NCBI GenBank assembly: GCA_015680685.1
Contig: MNCI01025473.1
Coordinates: 8,286 to 55,359, forward strand
From: Gnetum montanum
Taxonomy: Eukaryota > Streptophyta > Gnetopsida > Gnetales > Gnetaceae
DNA length: 47,074 bases
Direction of reading: 5' to 3'
The position numbers were made by a program, and so were the translations under genes. Below, piece after piece: positions 19,723-31,575 of this stretch. How positions within the stretch are numbered: the first letter of the stretch is position 1; each line of letters begins with the position of its first letter. The notes under the pieces were generated by a model. The model was not told the DNA's origin and did no database searches. It saw nothing but the letters and a program-made list of their open reading frames with translations.

Positions 19723-20271
19723 TATAGGGATATGAGCCAAAATCATTCTTGCGTCTTTTTGGCAATATTTTGTTTGTTTTTTCTTTTTCTCTAATTTTAG
19801 TATTTTCCATAATTGGCATGTTGTAAATTTATCAAAAGGAGGTTCACTATTTTAAAGCTTTCCAGTTTAAACCTAACCCTAACCCTATATATGTGTGCCT
19901 TGGGAAGGACTTTGGGCATTGTTGTGTGTGATTACAAAGTGTTGTGAGCTTTTGTTGTGTTGGAGGAGTTGTTGAAGGAAGTTTGGTTATTTGTTAGCCA
20001 AACATTGCACTAGATTGCGCAGCTTGCTGTAATTTCTCTCATTCCTATTCTATTACAATAAATGCAAATCTTTGTTTTTGTGAACGTAGGCACATTGTTG
20101 AACTACATTAAAACTTGGTGTCCTTTTTGTGTTTGTTTTTGTTTGCATGTTATTTTTCATTGATTTTTTTTTGCACTATCGTGTTTCTTGTGTTTTGCAT
20201 TCTATTGTTTTACCAACTCACTGATTTTGGTTGGGCTTTGTTCTTCCGTTACAATTCCATTTTGTGCAACA
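19723..20271 (+). repeat. 5' LTR of the copia element
   Basis: It is homologous to 36889-37456, with GGGATATGAGCCAAAATC near the start and TTTGTGCAACA at the end. It contains TAACCCTAACCCTATATATG near 19871-19891. That stretch combines two telomere-like repeats with the probable TATA box. Confidence 0.85.
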
Positions 20272-20272
20272 A

Positions 20273-20286
20273 TTGGTATTGGAGTG
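20273..20286 (+). other. Copia primer binding site (tRNA-iMet type)
   Basis: TTGGTATTGGAGTG follows the LTR end. It resembles the common initiator-tRNA-Met site TGGTATCAGAGC with three changes. Confidence 0.65.
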
Positions 20287-20321
20287 ATAGTTAAACGCAA
20301 TTAGAATGATCTATAGGTTTT

Positions 20322-21059
20322 GAATGCAAAATTTGAGGTGGAGAAATTCAACAGCAAGAATAACTTTGGCTTATGGTAGATTAAGGTCAAAGATGTGCTC
20401 ATGCAAGAGGGCTTGCATAAGGCACTGTTGGGTAAGGCTAAGAAGCCTATTGGTATGTTTGATAAAGATTGGAAGGATTTGGATCTAAGGGCTCAAAGTA
20501 TGATAAGATTAAGCCTCGTAGATCAAGTTTTATTCAATGTGGCAAAGGAGGATTTTGCTGTTAGGTTATGGACTAAGCTAGAGAGCTTGTACATGATAAA
20601 GTCTTTGACAAATAAGTTGTATTTGAAGACAAAGCTCTACGACTTCAAGATGAAGGAAGGCACGTCTACTGTAGACCATTTAATGCTTTGAATGAACTCA
20701 TTTGTTATTTGTCAAGCATTAAGGTTGAAATAGAAGAGGAGGATCGCACTCTTATCCTTCTTAAGTCACTTCCACCTTCTTATAAACCTCTTGCTAAGAT
20801 GCTGCTCTATGGTAAGGATATCATAGAATTGGAAATAGTGACTGTAGCTCTTTTGTCAGAAGAAAGGATAAAGTCTACAATTGCAGAACAAACTGCTAAA
20901 GATTTAATGGCTCAAGGTTGTACTATTGAAAGACGGTCTAAGAAACGTCTTTTCAGATCAAAGTATAGATTTGGAAAGGGCACCAAGAAGAATGTGGAAT
21001 GCCATTATTGCCACAAGAAGTGGCATTTCACGAAGGAGTGTAGAAAGCTAAAGACATAG
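20322..21059 (+). pseudogene. Copia gag (broken)
   Basis: The text begins KFEVEKFNSKNNFGLW followed by a stop, then KVKDVLMQEGLHKAL, the typical start of a plant copia gag. A frameshift near 20679 separates 20395-20691 from 20688-21059. A CCHC zinc knuckle, CHYCHKKWHFTKEC, lies at about 21000-21041. It would form the capsid and bind RNA in an intact element. Confidence 0.85.
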
Positions 21060-22998
21060 GAAGAAACCAAGCAAAAACCTGATGAGGCATCTACTCCCAA
21101 CAAAGAGGAGGCCAATACTATTAACACCAACAAACTAGAAGGTGTTCTTGGAGGCATAGAATTAGTTGAACAAGGTGAATGGATTCTTGATTTAGGAGCT
21201 TCATGGCATATTACACCTCATAGATCTTGGTTTTATACATACCAAAAAGTTGATGACGGATCACTCCTAATGAGAACCTATGACAAAGTAGAATTGTGGG
21301 CATTAGCATGATTCAAATCAAGTGTTATGATGACACTATTAGGAGTCTCACAGATGTCAAACATGTGCCAAAAATGAGGAGAAATCTCATCTCTCTTGGA
21401 GCTTTGGATGGATTGGGTTGCAAGTTTGTTGGAGATAGTGGCTTGCTTAGAGTCAATAGAGGATGCCTAGTAGTTTTGAAGGTAAGGAAGGAAGGAAACC
21501 TCTACAAAATTCCGGCACATATAGTTGTTGAAGATGCAAATGCAACTGATGGGCATTTTGCTGCTACATCAATGTTATAGCATAGATGTTTGGGTCATGT
21601 TAGTGAGGTTGGATTGAAAAAGTTGTTGGAGAATGAACTTCTTCCAGGTTTGCAGAAAACTAAGTATGACTTTTGTAAGCATTGTGTGTATGTTAAACAA
21701 TGTAGAGTGAAGTTTTCTTGTAACATAATGAGATGCAAAGATGTGTTGGATTTGGTGCATAGTGATGTTTGGGGTCCTTCTCCTCAACCATCTTTGGAAG
21801 GTGCACGATACTTCATCACCTTCATTGATGTAAATCAAGAAAGGCATGTGTTTTTCCTCTTAAAGCTAAATCAGATGTTTTTCAAAAGTTTAGGGAATTT
21901 AAGGCCCATGTAGAGAGAAGTACTAAAAAGAAGATTAATATCTTTGAATAGATTGTGGTGGTGAATATATCTCTAAAGAGTTTGAGTCATTTTGCAAATT
22001 TGAAGGTATTAGAAGATATTTTATAGTTCCAGGTACTTCTCAACAAAATGGAATTTAAGAAAGAATGAATCATATACTTTTGGAATGTGCTAGAAGCATG
22101 ATGAATTTTGCAAAATGAACAAAGGCTTATGGATGGGGCCAGTTAACACTACATGTTACTTGGTGAATCGAACACCATCTCTTGCTATTAATGGCAAGAC
22201 TCCAGAGGAGGTGTGGAGTGGAATTCCAGGAAAATATTGACATCTTAAAATCTTTGGTTATTTAGCATATGCTCATGTTCTAGACATTTAGAGAAGTAAG
22301 ATTGATCCAAAATCCAAGAAATGCATCTTTCCTGGTTATGTAGAAGATACTAAAGGATATAGGCTCTGGGATCCTACTTCAAGGAAGGTCATCTTTAGTA
22401 GGGATGTCATCTTCAATGAATCATCCATTTAGCAAGGTGAAAGCAAGGATGCTAGTGAAACAAGACAATGTAGAGAAGATGCTCAAGTCGAAATGGAGAC
22501 TTTCAAAAATGATGATGAGAAGGAGAATGAAGAGGTATCACAACAACGAGAGCTTGGTGATACACAGATTGAGGTGGAGTATTGACAACCTCATGTTGAG
22601 CCCAGAAGATCCTCAAGACCTAGCAAGGGTATACCTAAAGTCAGGTATGATGATGAGTATGCATTTCTATCATTGATTATAGAAGTAGATGAGCCAATGT
22701 CTTATTAAGAGGCATTGAAGAGTGCCCAACGCAAGAAGTGGCAACCTGCCATGGAGGAAGAAATACATTGTCGTTTGAAAAATCAGATATGGGAGATGGT
22801 TAAGCTTCCTAAAGGAAGGAAAACCATAGATTATAGATGGTTATATAAGGTGAAGCATGTCATAATTGGATAGGTTGATTGCTTTAAAGCAAGGTTGGTT
22901 GCCAAGGGTTATCTTCAAAGGTTTGGAATAGATTTCTTTGATGTGTTTGGACTAGTTGCAAAGCTTGCTTCCATTCGAGTTATTTTGGCATCATCTAC
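21060..22998 (+). pseudogene. Copia protease, integrase and start of reverse transcriptase (broken)
   Basis: The protease active site reads WILDLGASWHI near 21180, with Leu in place of the usual Ser of D-S-G. The GAG-pre-integrase zinc region follows (about 21590-21720), with HRCLGHVSEVGL and CKHCVYVKQC. The integrase core has DLVHSDVWGPS at about 21751. RT starts near 22728 with the WQPAMEEEIH text and YKVKH, then DCFKARLVAKGY. Stops interrupt every domain. The homology ends near 22998 at the nested element. Confidence 0.82.
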
Positions 22999-23000
22999 AA

Positions 23001-23123
23001 AGGGTTTTGCTGGTTAAGGGTCTAGTGTATGTTAAGCACTTACAATCTACAGAATTCGACCGAGTTGCATGTGAACGCCCGTGATTCGCATGGTTGGGCG
23101 TAGGGGTACCTAGCCACTCATCA
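23001..23123 (+). repeat. 5' LTR of element E, truncated
   Basis: Only the last 123 bp survives. It matches 35143-35266 of the 3' LTR, including GGTTAAGGGTCTAGTGTATG and the end CCACTCATCA. About 766 bp of the LTR start is missing. Confidence 0.8.
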
Positions 23124-23124
23124 T

Positions 23125-23141
23125 TGGCACCATTGTTGGGG
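23125..23141 (+). other. Primer binding site of element E
   Basis: TGGCACCATTGTTGGGG is a decayed tRNA-Asp-type site. Compared with D it has changes that look like C-to-T and G-to-A transitions. Confidence 0.7.
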
Positions 23142-23269
23142 ACTATTAGTCTTAGATGCATCATCTAACCTCAGTGATATTATTATTCACATCGTTGGAA
23201 TGGACCCAGGATAGTAACATTTACACACGCTAGGCGGATTAAAGTAAAAAGTAAGGTACACCGAGTAAA

Positions 23270-25850
23270 TGGATCATCTAACCTCCAACATGTCTTCTCA
23301 CAGGCGAGATGTATCCAACCCACTGATGCCATAAGAATGTCGAGTGGTATACAAGCATCCCGATGAATGTGTCCCTAACTTCACATTCATCCTACATCAG
23401 GATGAGCATCTGCAATGGTGGGACATGGAAGGCAGCATCATACTACCACCCGACCAATCGGCTCTTGGAATGCTATTCCACAATCTTGGCAGATTAGGCA
23501 TCCAGGACCGTGGTATGGAGTACATCATGAAGGACCATGACTACTAGGACTATCATCCCACTAAGGCCTAACGCGCACAAGATCAGCAGTAGGCAGAACA
23601 ATATGAACACATGAAGGGGAAGCATTTCAGTAACCCCTTATTCTTGCAAGGGCTGCAGGACGATGGGGAACCTATCTTTCATGATTCCCATTCAACCAAA
23701 CTTCCTTTGGGGCAGTAGGTCCTCCAGTCCATTATCCAGAACAAGCCACCAAGTGACCGAGATCCCCAAGGGGATGGAGGGTCACGTTGAAAAAGTTATG
23801 GCTCAAGCAAGGATGGATAGGATGATTGAGGTCATTGCCAGAGTAGAGGGGGAGATTGACACCAGGGTGGTGACGATCCCTCTCCCTCTTCTCCATCCTC
23901 TTGCTTCCTAATACCTTCATCTAGTTCAGATTCTGATCATAACCGTGGTAGAAAGGAGCAAGGAGATGGTGTTGTAAGGATCGAAGGGACCAGCGTGGGA
24001 AAACGTGCGACTAATCGTGCAAGGCTCACCATCATGAAAGGAGGGGTAGCTAAAATCATTGTAGAAATTGTGGTGCCTAGCAGGACTATGAATCAAATGA
24101 GCCATTGTTGGCTACTCGGAGCATGCTCCATATCACTGAGGTAGTTCAGATACCTAGCAGGCACGTGAATGACAGCAGGATCAAACGTATTGACATGAAT
24201 AATATCCCCAAATTTGAAGGGGGATACAATTGTGATCCGCAAACCCACCTACAGGTGTTCCATGATGCTTACACCCTGCAGAATATTGATAATGATTGGT
24301 AGAAGCTTAAGCTGTTCCCTCGCACACTCATCAAGGAAGCAGAAAGCTGGTATCGGTCTTTGGAACTGGAATCAATCAGAAGATGGAGTACAATGCTTGA
24401 GATTTTCAATGACAAGTATCAAATGTACTCCAGACTGGCAAATCTAAGATGTCAGATCGGTGCAAGGTAATCATTAGATTGGCAAATCCAAGGGTGGAAG
24501 CAAGGTAATCATGAACCCTTGGATGCAACCATGAGTAGATACTACTCATTGTTACATCAGTGCCCTGGTCATGGCTACTCTCAGCAGGCATAGCTTCACC
24601 ATATCATTGATGGGCTTTGCTTTGAAATAAGAAAGACCCTTGGCATTACGCCCAGGGATGATTATCAGAACTAAGGGTCCATCAACTGTAGCACCTCATT
24701 GAGAAAGTGGCCAAAGAAGAGGGGGAACTCAGAAAAAAGGTGAGTGCAGAAGAGTTTAACCGGGATCCTTTCCTCAGAAAGAGGGAAGTCTAATTTTGCA
24801 AAGATGAGGAGGAATCACCACTGGAAGCAGCGGTGAACTGAAAAACCTTGCGTTTACAAAAGTTTTCATTTGAAATATCAGCAAAGGTTGATAAGATGTG
24901 GGACTCTTTAGATGAAAAATTCCAAAGTATGCTAAAAAATGCAGAAGGGTCCAGAGAACAAGGTAATGATCGTGATCGATGTAGGAAGAAGGAAGCTAAA
25001 TGTGCCCAACATAAGGGTAAGGGCAAAGTGGCTGTAGCAGAACAGGTGCAAACTCTGACATGGAGGAGGACGATGAATGTGGCATATGCCAATATGAACA
25101 TCCTAAAGGGTATTGTCATGTGGTGTCACATCTCCAAGAGTCTGGGGTGTATGCATTGAATCCTCACCTAGCAAGGAGGTAAACACCCCGAAGGTTGTCT
25201 GACCCACAAGGCAATCCCAAGTAGTTCCACCAGCAACAACAAGGATATTATCAAAGTGGAGCACCACCACAACCTTATGAGCACTTCTAGCAGTGGCAGC
25301 ACCCACAAGTGTGGGGAATGCCACCTCCAAGGTAGCAGTACCCTTATCGACAGCAAGATCCCTATGGGTACTATGTTCAGCAACCAGTTTCTTCACGGGA
25401 GTCTTCCAGCCACACCACATTTTAGAATTATTACCATCCCCCAGAATATTTTTGATCGTAATCACCATTACCCAGGGGGAAAGCCTGCATCTTTACTATC
25501 CTCCATCACCTTCTCTTGCCACTCCTTCTCCACAACATCCCACTCAGCTACCACTTGCTCCACATATGCAGGAGGAGATACCACCACAGCCACAGCAAAG
25601 AAACGCTATGAGGGTTGTTAACCTACAACTGGCACCTCAGCCGAGTGGACCAGAACCCAAACCACAAAAACATCCTTTCTTTCGGTCCAACAATCTAAAC
25701 ATACCCTCACATACACCTGTAGCTAGTGCCTCTGAACCACAAAGCGCCTCCACTATTCCACAGCTCGAGCAGCCTTCAAACCACACACCCTCCAACGTAC
25801 AAACGTTAATGTTCACTCATGAGTAACTTACTAGATAAAGGTAGGACATC
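23270..25850 (+). pseudogene. Gag of element E (broken)
   Basis: The ATG at 23270 opens a frame that meets TAA after 21 codons and continues in the same frame with the conserved NFTFILHQDEHLQW text. The Retrotrans_gag-type region lies near 24105-24780, with AESWYRSLELESIRRW and LEIFNDKYQMYSRL. A proline/glutamine-rich linker is visible at 25293-25826. By alignment to B and D several stops stand where those copies have Gln codons (TAA for CAA, TAG for CAG). Confidence 0.8.
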
Positions 25851-25861
25851 TTCACTAGAAA

Positions 25862-26270
25862 TTGACTGATCCGAGAAGCCCCCTCATCTATCTTCAGGTG
25901 GTAGGGAATGAGCCATGTAAAGCTCTTATAGACTTGGGGTCAGAAGTCAATTTGATCTCACATGACATGTACAAGAACTGGAACCTACCCCTGTTAAAGA
26001 AAAGCAACGTTTGGCTCGAGCTAGCAGACCAATCCATCACCGTTCCTTTGGGATTAGTGGAGGATATTGTGATCACCATTTTTGGGTGGAGAATTCCAAG
26101 GGGAACTTCTCAATCATAATGGGAAGAGCCTGGCTGAGCACGGTGGATGTAAGACTAGGACTTCGAGATCTTTCCCTCGAAATCTCAAAGGAAAATCATT
26201 TTGAAAAGATCAAGAAGAAGCGTGTTCCATGCATCGCATACAACGACTCAGGGTGCAACTGTATGCAGTA
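25862..26270 (+). pseudogene. Aspartic protease of element E (broken)
   Basis: The active-site text is LIDLGSEVNLIS, so the usual Ser of D-S-G is Leu. GAC TTG GGG is one C-to-T step from D-S-G at a CpG. A conserved LELADQSITVPLGLVEDI follows, then a frame change near 26085, and the end IIMGRAWLSTVDVRLGLRDL. Similar to the B and D proteases. Confidence 0.8.
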
Positions 26271-26409
26271 GTTATGGTTTGCTAAGTGGACATCCATTCA
26301 AGCATGCAGTCGGTGTACCGAAGAATCGCTAGTTCAACAATGCCTGTATGTAGCATCCACCAATCAAGAGGGCACCCAGTGGCTGATAGCTGATCCTGTT
26401 AATAACACA

Positions 26410-28030
26410 TTGTGCATGGAACCATATGAGGGGCTTGTACGAGCCTCTATAGAAAGTATGGATAAAATGGAAGAGGTTCATCAACAAGTCTCCACTGTTG
26501 AGGGCCATGATGATTGGGGAAAGCTGCAAATCCCTAAGAGCTTCAAACAAGAGCCCCTGGAGCTTAAATCCTTATCGGTGCACTTAGAATATGCATTTCT
26601 GCAAAATGGGAAGATGGTAATTATCAATTGCACCCTTGCTCCTGAATAGAAGAAAAATTTGCTGAAGGTGGTAAACAAATGGGATGTTGCATTTGCATGG
26701 TCATATCTTGAGTTGACCGAAGTTGATCCCAAGGTTTGCCAACATCGAATCTATATTGACCCCTCCATGAAGCCACAACATCAACCACAAAGGCAGTTGA
26801 ACCCCAGATTGAAGCAAGTCATCAAAGATGAAATTGAGTAGTTGCTCAAAGCAGGGTTCATCTATTCCATCATCGATAGCGAATGGGTTAGCCCACTCGT
26901 TATTGTGCTAAAGAAGGGTGGCAACTAGAGGGTCTGTATAGATTTTCGATTGCTCAACATGGCTACCTTCAAGGATCACTTCCCACTCCCATTTGTGGAC
27001 TAGGTATTGGACAGCATCACAGGGCACCATTATTACAACTTTTTGGATGGTTATAGTGGCTATAACCAAATTCAAATTGCATCAGAGGACCAGGCCAAAA
27101 CAACTTTCACAAGTCCATGGGGGACTTTTGCATACAAGAAGATGCCTTTTGGCCTGTGTAATGTGCCTGCCACTTTCCAACACCTTGTCCTCAGCATCTT
27201 CCGGCAGCAGATTGGCAATGACGTAGAGGTATTTATGGATGACTTTTCTACCTATGGGGCCACGTTCGAGCAGGCCTTGGACAGCCTTGAGCAAGTTCTA
27301 AAAAGGTGTGTAGACACTAACCTGCGGCTCAATTGGTAGAAAAGCCATTTAATGGTCCAATAAGGCATTGTGTTGGGACATCGTATCTCACAGACAGGGA
27401 TTAGCATGGATCCTAAAAAGATCAGGGTCATCCAAGGAATCACTTGAAAACCAAGCACTGTAAAAGATGTTCAGTCATTCCTTGGCCACACTGGTTACTA
27501 CTGACGCTTCATTGAAAATTTCTCGAAGATTGCCAAGTCATTGATAGAACTCACAAAGAAAGATGCTTCGTTCATATAGACCAAGGAATGTGAATCTACA
27601 TTCCAATTGCTTAAATAGAAGCTCATAGAGACTCTAGTTCTATGGGCACCTGATTCGTTGAGGCCCTTCCACATCATGAAGAATGCATCCAATTATGCCT
27701 TGGGAGCCATGCTTACATAGTGTGAGGATAAAAAAAGTCCATACTATATCCACTATGCAAGCCGTAGCATTGTGGGTGCCCAGCTTAACTACACCACCAC
27801 CAAAAAGGAGTTGATGGCAGTGGTGTTCGCCTTGGAAAAATTTTGACACTATGTGCTTGGATACAAGGTGTTTGTGCATACAGACCATAATGGTATTTGA
27901 TTCCTGATGAACAAACGAACGGTGAGCCCTCGCATCATTCGATGGCTAGTGATTCTTCAGGAATTTGACCTCACCATGGTGGACTGGAAGGGGACTGAGA
28001 ATGTGGTTATTAACCACTTGTCTTAGTTGC
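26410..28030 (+). pseudogene. Reverse transcriptase and RNase H of element E (broken)
   Basis: RT starts near 26660. It shows VSPLVIVLKKGGN followed by a stop and RVCIDFR, then YNFLDGYSGYNQI, KKMPFGLCNVPATFQ and the catalytic VFMDDF at about 27229-27246. The RNase H region (about 27640-28020) has NASNYALGAML, YYIHYASR and FVHTDHN. Stops fall at expected Trp, Gln and Arg positions. It would copy element RNA into DNA if intact. Confidence 0.85.
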
Positions 28031-28216
28031 AATGGGATGACGTAGAAGAGGAGGAGCCCCTCTCTGACCAATTTCTGGATGAAAATCCTCTTTGTGGGTG
28101 TAGTCGTGGAATCACCTTGGTTCAGTCAGATTCTCACCTACCTCACCACTCAAGAATTGCCAAAGGAGTGGAACCATCGGCAGAAACAATAGTTTCTCCA
28201 TAAGGCCAAGCGCTTC

Positions 28217-29323
28217 ATGGAAATCAATGGCCACCTTTACAAGGTGTGCACAGATGGCCTAGTTCGATGGTGTGTCCCTGATGATGATACACTGTGCATC
28301 CTCCAAGATGTTCACGAGGGCCCTTGTGGGGGCCACTATGCTGGATGCTGCACAACCATTAAGATCCTGCTTGCAGGATATTATTGGCCCACCATCTTCA
28401 GGGATGCACAATGGTTCATCCACTCTTGTGAACGATGCCAGAGAGATGGTGGGATGACTGCACGGATGGAGGGACCTCAACAATGGATCTAACCACTGGA
28501 GCCCTTTGACATCTGGGGCATCGACTTCATGGGGCCCATCACACCCTTATCCAACAGAAAGGTGTACATCATTGTAGCTATGGACTACTGCACAAAGTGG
28601 GCGGAGGTGGTCGTTTTCGTCGACTGTTCTTCAAACACCGCCGCACGATTTGTCCAACAACAAATTATCAACAGGTTTGGGGTGCCACGTGCACTCATCT
28701 CAGATAATGGCACTCATTTCACGGGTGTCACTTTTCGAAAACTCATGCAACACTTGGGGGTCACCCATAAATTTACCACGCCTTACCACCCCCAAGCCAA
28801 TAGACAAGCTGAAGTCACCAATAGGGAGATCACTAGGATCCTTACTCGAACCATCAACAAATATAGGAGGGATTGGAGCTCGAAACTTAACGATGCTCTC
28901 TAGGCCTATTTTTCCACTTGGAAACTTCCTGTCAGGTACTCTCCCTATGAGTTAGTGTATGGAAAGTTACCGAAACTTCCAATCCAAGAAGAACTCTGGA
29001 CACTATCCACAGCCAGTGACTTAGGCCTTGACCTACCGCTAGCACAACGTGAATGCCTTATCAACTTAAGTGTGCTAGATGAGAATCGATTAGTGGCCCT
29101 ATCTTCAAATGAGATCCACAAGGCCTACAACAAGAAACGACATGACCTTAGGATTCAGAAAGTCACATTTCGATGTGGAGACAAGGTGTTATATTGGAAC
29201 CCCTCACATGTATCTCAATTGACCAAGTTTCAAACACTGTGGGAGGGACCTTACATTGTCTCCGAAACCTTACCATTTAGGGTCTTACTTATCCACAAAC
29301 TTGAAGACCCCACAAGAACGTAG
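28217..29323 (+). pseudogene. Integrase of element E (broken)
   Basis: The zinc-binding N-terminus has HEGPCGGHYAG and CERCQR (about 28310-28445). The catalytic core has WGIDFMGPI (about 28515), ISDNGTHFTG (about 28698) and NRQAEVTNREI (about 28800), giving the D, D and E of the DDE triad. The C-terminal part continues through KVLYWNPSHVS and WEGPYIVSETLP. Stops interrupt it near 28490 and 28903. Confidence 0.87.
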
Positions 29324-31285
29324 TTGGTCAACTGAAAAGAACTAAAACCTTTCCGTGAACTCCACTTAATCAATGATACCACCTCATCATCACCAGGATA
29401 GCCTCGCTCCATATTTCGCATCTCCTCCTTTCTGCCCAATTGTGGGGGGGACTGTCGCCCATGCTAATCCATTCCACTACACCCCTCAACCCCTTTTTGG
29501 AATTTTTTGTTTTATACTTTTTTGTTTTTTCAACATCGTTCATACGTTTGTCAATTCTTGTTAATTTTTTCCTTTCTTTAGTTATTTTTTCATTTCTTTG
29601 TTGTTTTTTATCTATAAGTATATGTGTGTTTAATTTTCCATTGTTTGCTAATAAGATTGTCTTATTGTCGTCAAGTGTCTAGTGTAGATGGTTTTCATTG
29701 CAATGGGTCGTGTAAAATAGTTCACCTCGTTATCTCGCTCTCGCCCTCGCGTTGTTGTCTTTGGACTTTATGTCTATTTTTCATCTCATAGAATCGGCAA
29801 TGAGTCCACGTCATCCATCCATCCACCCACTTCATGGTTTTCCTTCCTTTGGGAACATGCAACCCCTTCACTTAAAAACATTGTAATTAATGTGTGACTT
29901 GTGTAGTTCTCAGACTTGGGGATGATCCAATGGTTTGAATCAGGTGTGACTTTAAGGGGAATGCAACACTCGTCGCCCTCTCATATCCCCTGGGTTGCTA
30001 GTGTCTCCTCATGGATTTCTTACCACTCCACGTCCTTCTCTACAAGGAAGTCACTAGGTAGTTCAACCTTGCATGGTGTAGTCCTCACTGAAAAAATTCA
30101 AAAAATTCAAAAAAAAAACATGAGGATTCAAAGCACATCCCTTGGTTGAATGCATGCAAACAAGCATGGGCCCTTGCATGGTGTGGTTCCCACAAAATAA
30201 CAAGAAAATGAAAAAAATAAAGTTATCACTATGTGGGAATTCAAAGCACACCCCTTAGACCGCCTCTCACGGGCCATCAAAATGAGTTATGGGACTCATT
30301 TCGTCCCCTCTAACTTAGTCTCGTTTCACTTCCTTCCTCTCATGCTTATTGGAGTGGTGGTTTCCTGTGGGTGCACCTTGATCCTTGGTGGACATATGGG
30401 GCTTCGCCTGTTGCTGCGAGGTCACTGTATGTGGATGGTTTTGGGTCTGAACTCAGGAATGGTCCTATCGGGTCACTTAACCACAAATTCACATGGGGTT
30501 TCACATGAACAATGATTGGAATTCCACTCCTCTCATCTTTCTCTTACTCGTTTCTCTCCCTAACTCACCTCACTGCCCATCTTATGTTTTGAAGGTTCGT
30601 TGTGATTTCCATGTACCTCTAATGCCTTGGAGAGATCTTTTGGATGGGAGTATTAACTTGCGAGCACCATTTCTTGACCCCGAGGCCCACGGACTCCAGT
30701 GTTGAGGATATGCAAGGGCTACTAAGGCTACCGCCTGCTATAGGGACGACCCACTTGTATATTCTTGGTCTCGCTTGTTAGTCTCCCATCCTTTTGATTT
30801 CGTGGTTGATTATTTTATTGGTCCCATCGCTCGATTCCCTCTTCGCAGAGTTTTTTCTCACCACATTTTCCTACCTTTGACTCTTTGTCTAGCCTAGCTT
30901 TCCTTCCTCTTATCCTCAGCCATGTTCCGGGCCTCTCACACTCTTCAACTACCCCAATTTGGCATTTTAAATTCATTTTTTGGGCTTTTTATGGGCTAGT
31001 CAACGGTGGTCAATGGGTGCGACCCCCTGCGTATACAAGGCCCCATATACACAGCCCCCTGCATATTCGCGGCCGCGTACACGCAGCCCCATCGACGTAG
31101 TGCCCAACCCCTATATATACGCCTGCTACGCTTTATATTTTCATCATTTTGCAAACAAATTGGGGCAGATTTTGTTATTTTTTCTGCCTAACTTCTTCTT
31201 AAGCACATACATTCCATCACGCATCCGCATCAATCAATCCTTTCCCTATTAAGCACCCGGAGGTATGCTCTTAGTCGTGGGGGGG
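29324..31285 (+). other. Spacer of element E between integrase and the extra ORF
   Basis: This non-coding region is related to the 3' regions of B and D: a CATCC repeat near 29810, TTGCATGGTGTAGTCC near 30070, and GAGGATTCAAAGCACATC near 30121. Near its end lies a GC-rich block (31014-31110) with GCGTATAC- and CGTACACGCAGC-type motifs. TATATATA follows at 31112-31119, and then a polypurine-like AGTCGTGGGGGG runs into the gap. Confidence 0.6.
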
Positions 31286-31575
31286 NNNNNNNNNNNNNNN
31301 NNNNNNNNNNNNNNNNNNNNNNNNNNNNNNNNNNNNNNNNNNNNNNNNNNNNNNNNNNNNNNNNNNNNNNNNNNNNNNNNNNNNNNNNNNNNNNNNNNNN
31401 NNNNNNNNNNNNNNNNNNNNNNNNNNNNNNNNNNNNNNNNNNNNNNNNNNNNNNNNNNNNNNNNNNNNNNNNNNNNNNNNNNNNNNNNNNNNNNNNNNNN
31501 NNNNNNNNNNNNNNNNNNNNNNNNNNNNNNNNNNNNNNNNNNNNNNNNNNNNNNNNNNNNNNNNNNNNNNNNNNN
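31286..31575. other. Assembly gap (290 N)
   Basis: The gap starts directly after a G-run in CTTAGTCGTGGGGGGG, a polypurine-tract-like motif, as does the other gap. Confidence 0.9.

Noticed and set aside
19868-19888. Interstitial telomere repeat
   Set aside because: Only two CCCTAA-like units inside the copia LTR, and the other LTR has a diverged version. It is part of the LTR promoter region.
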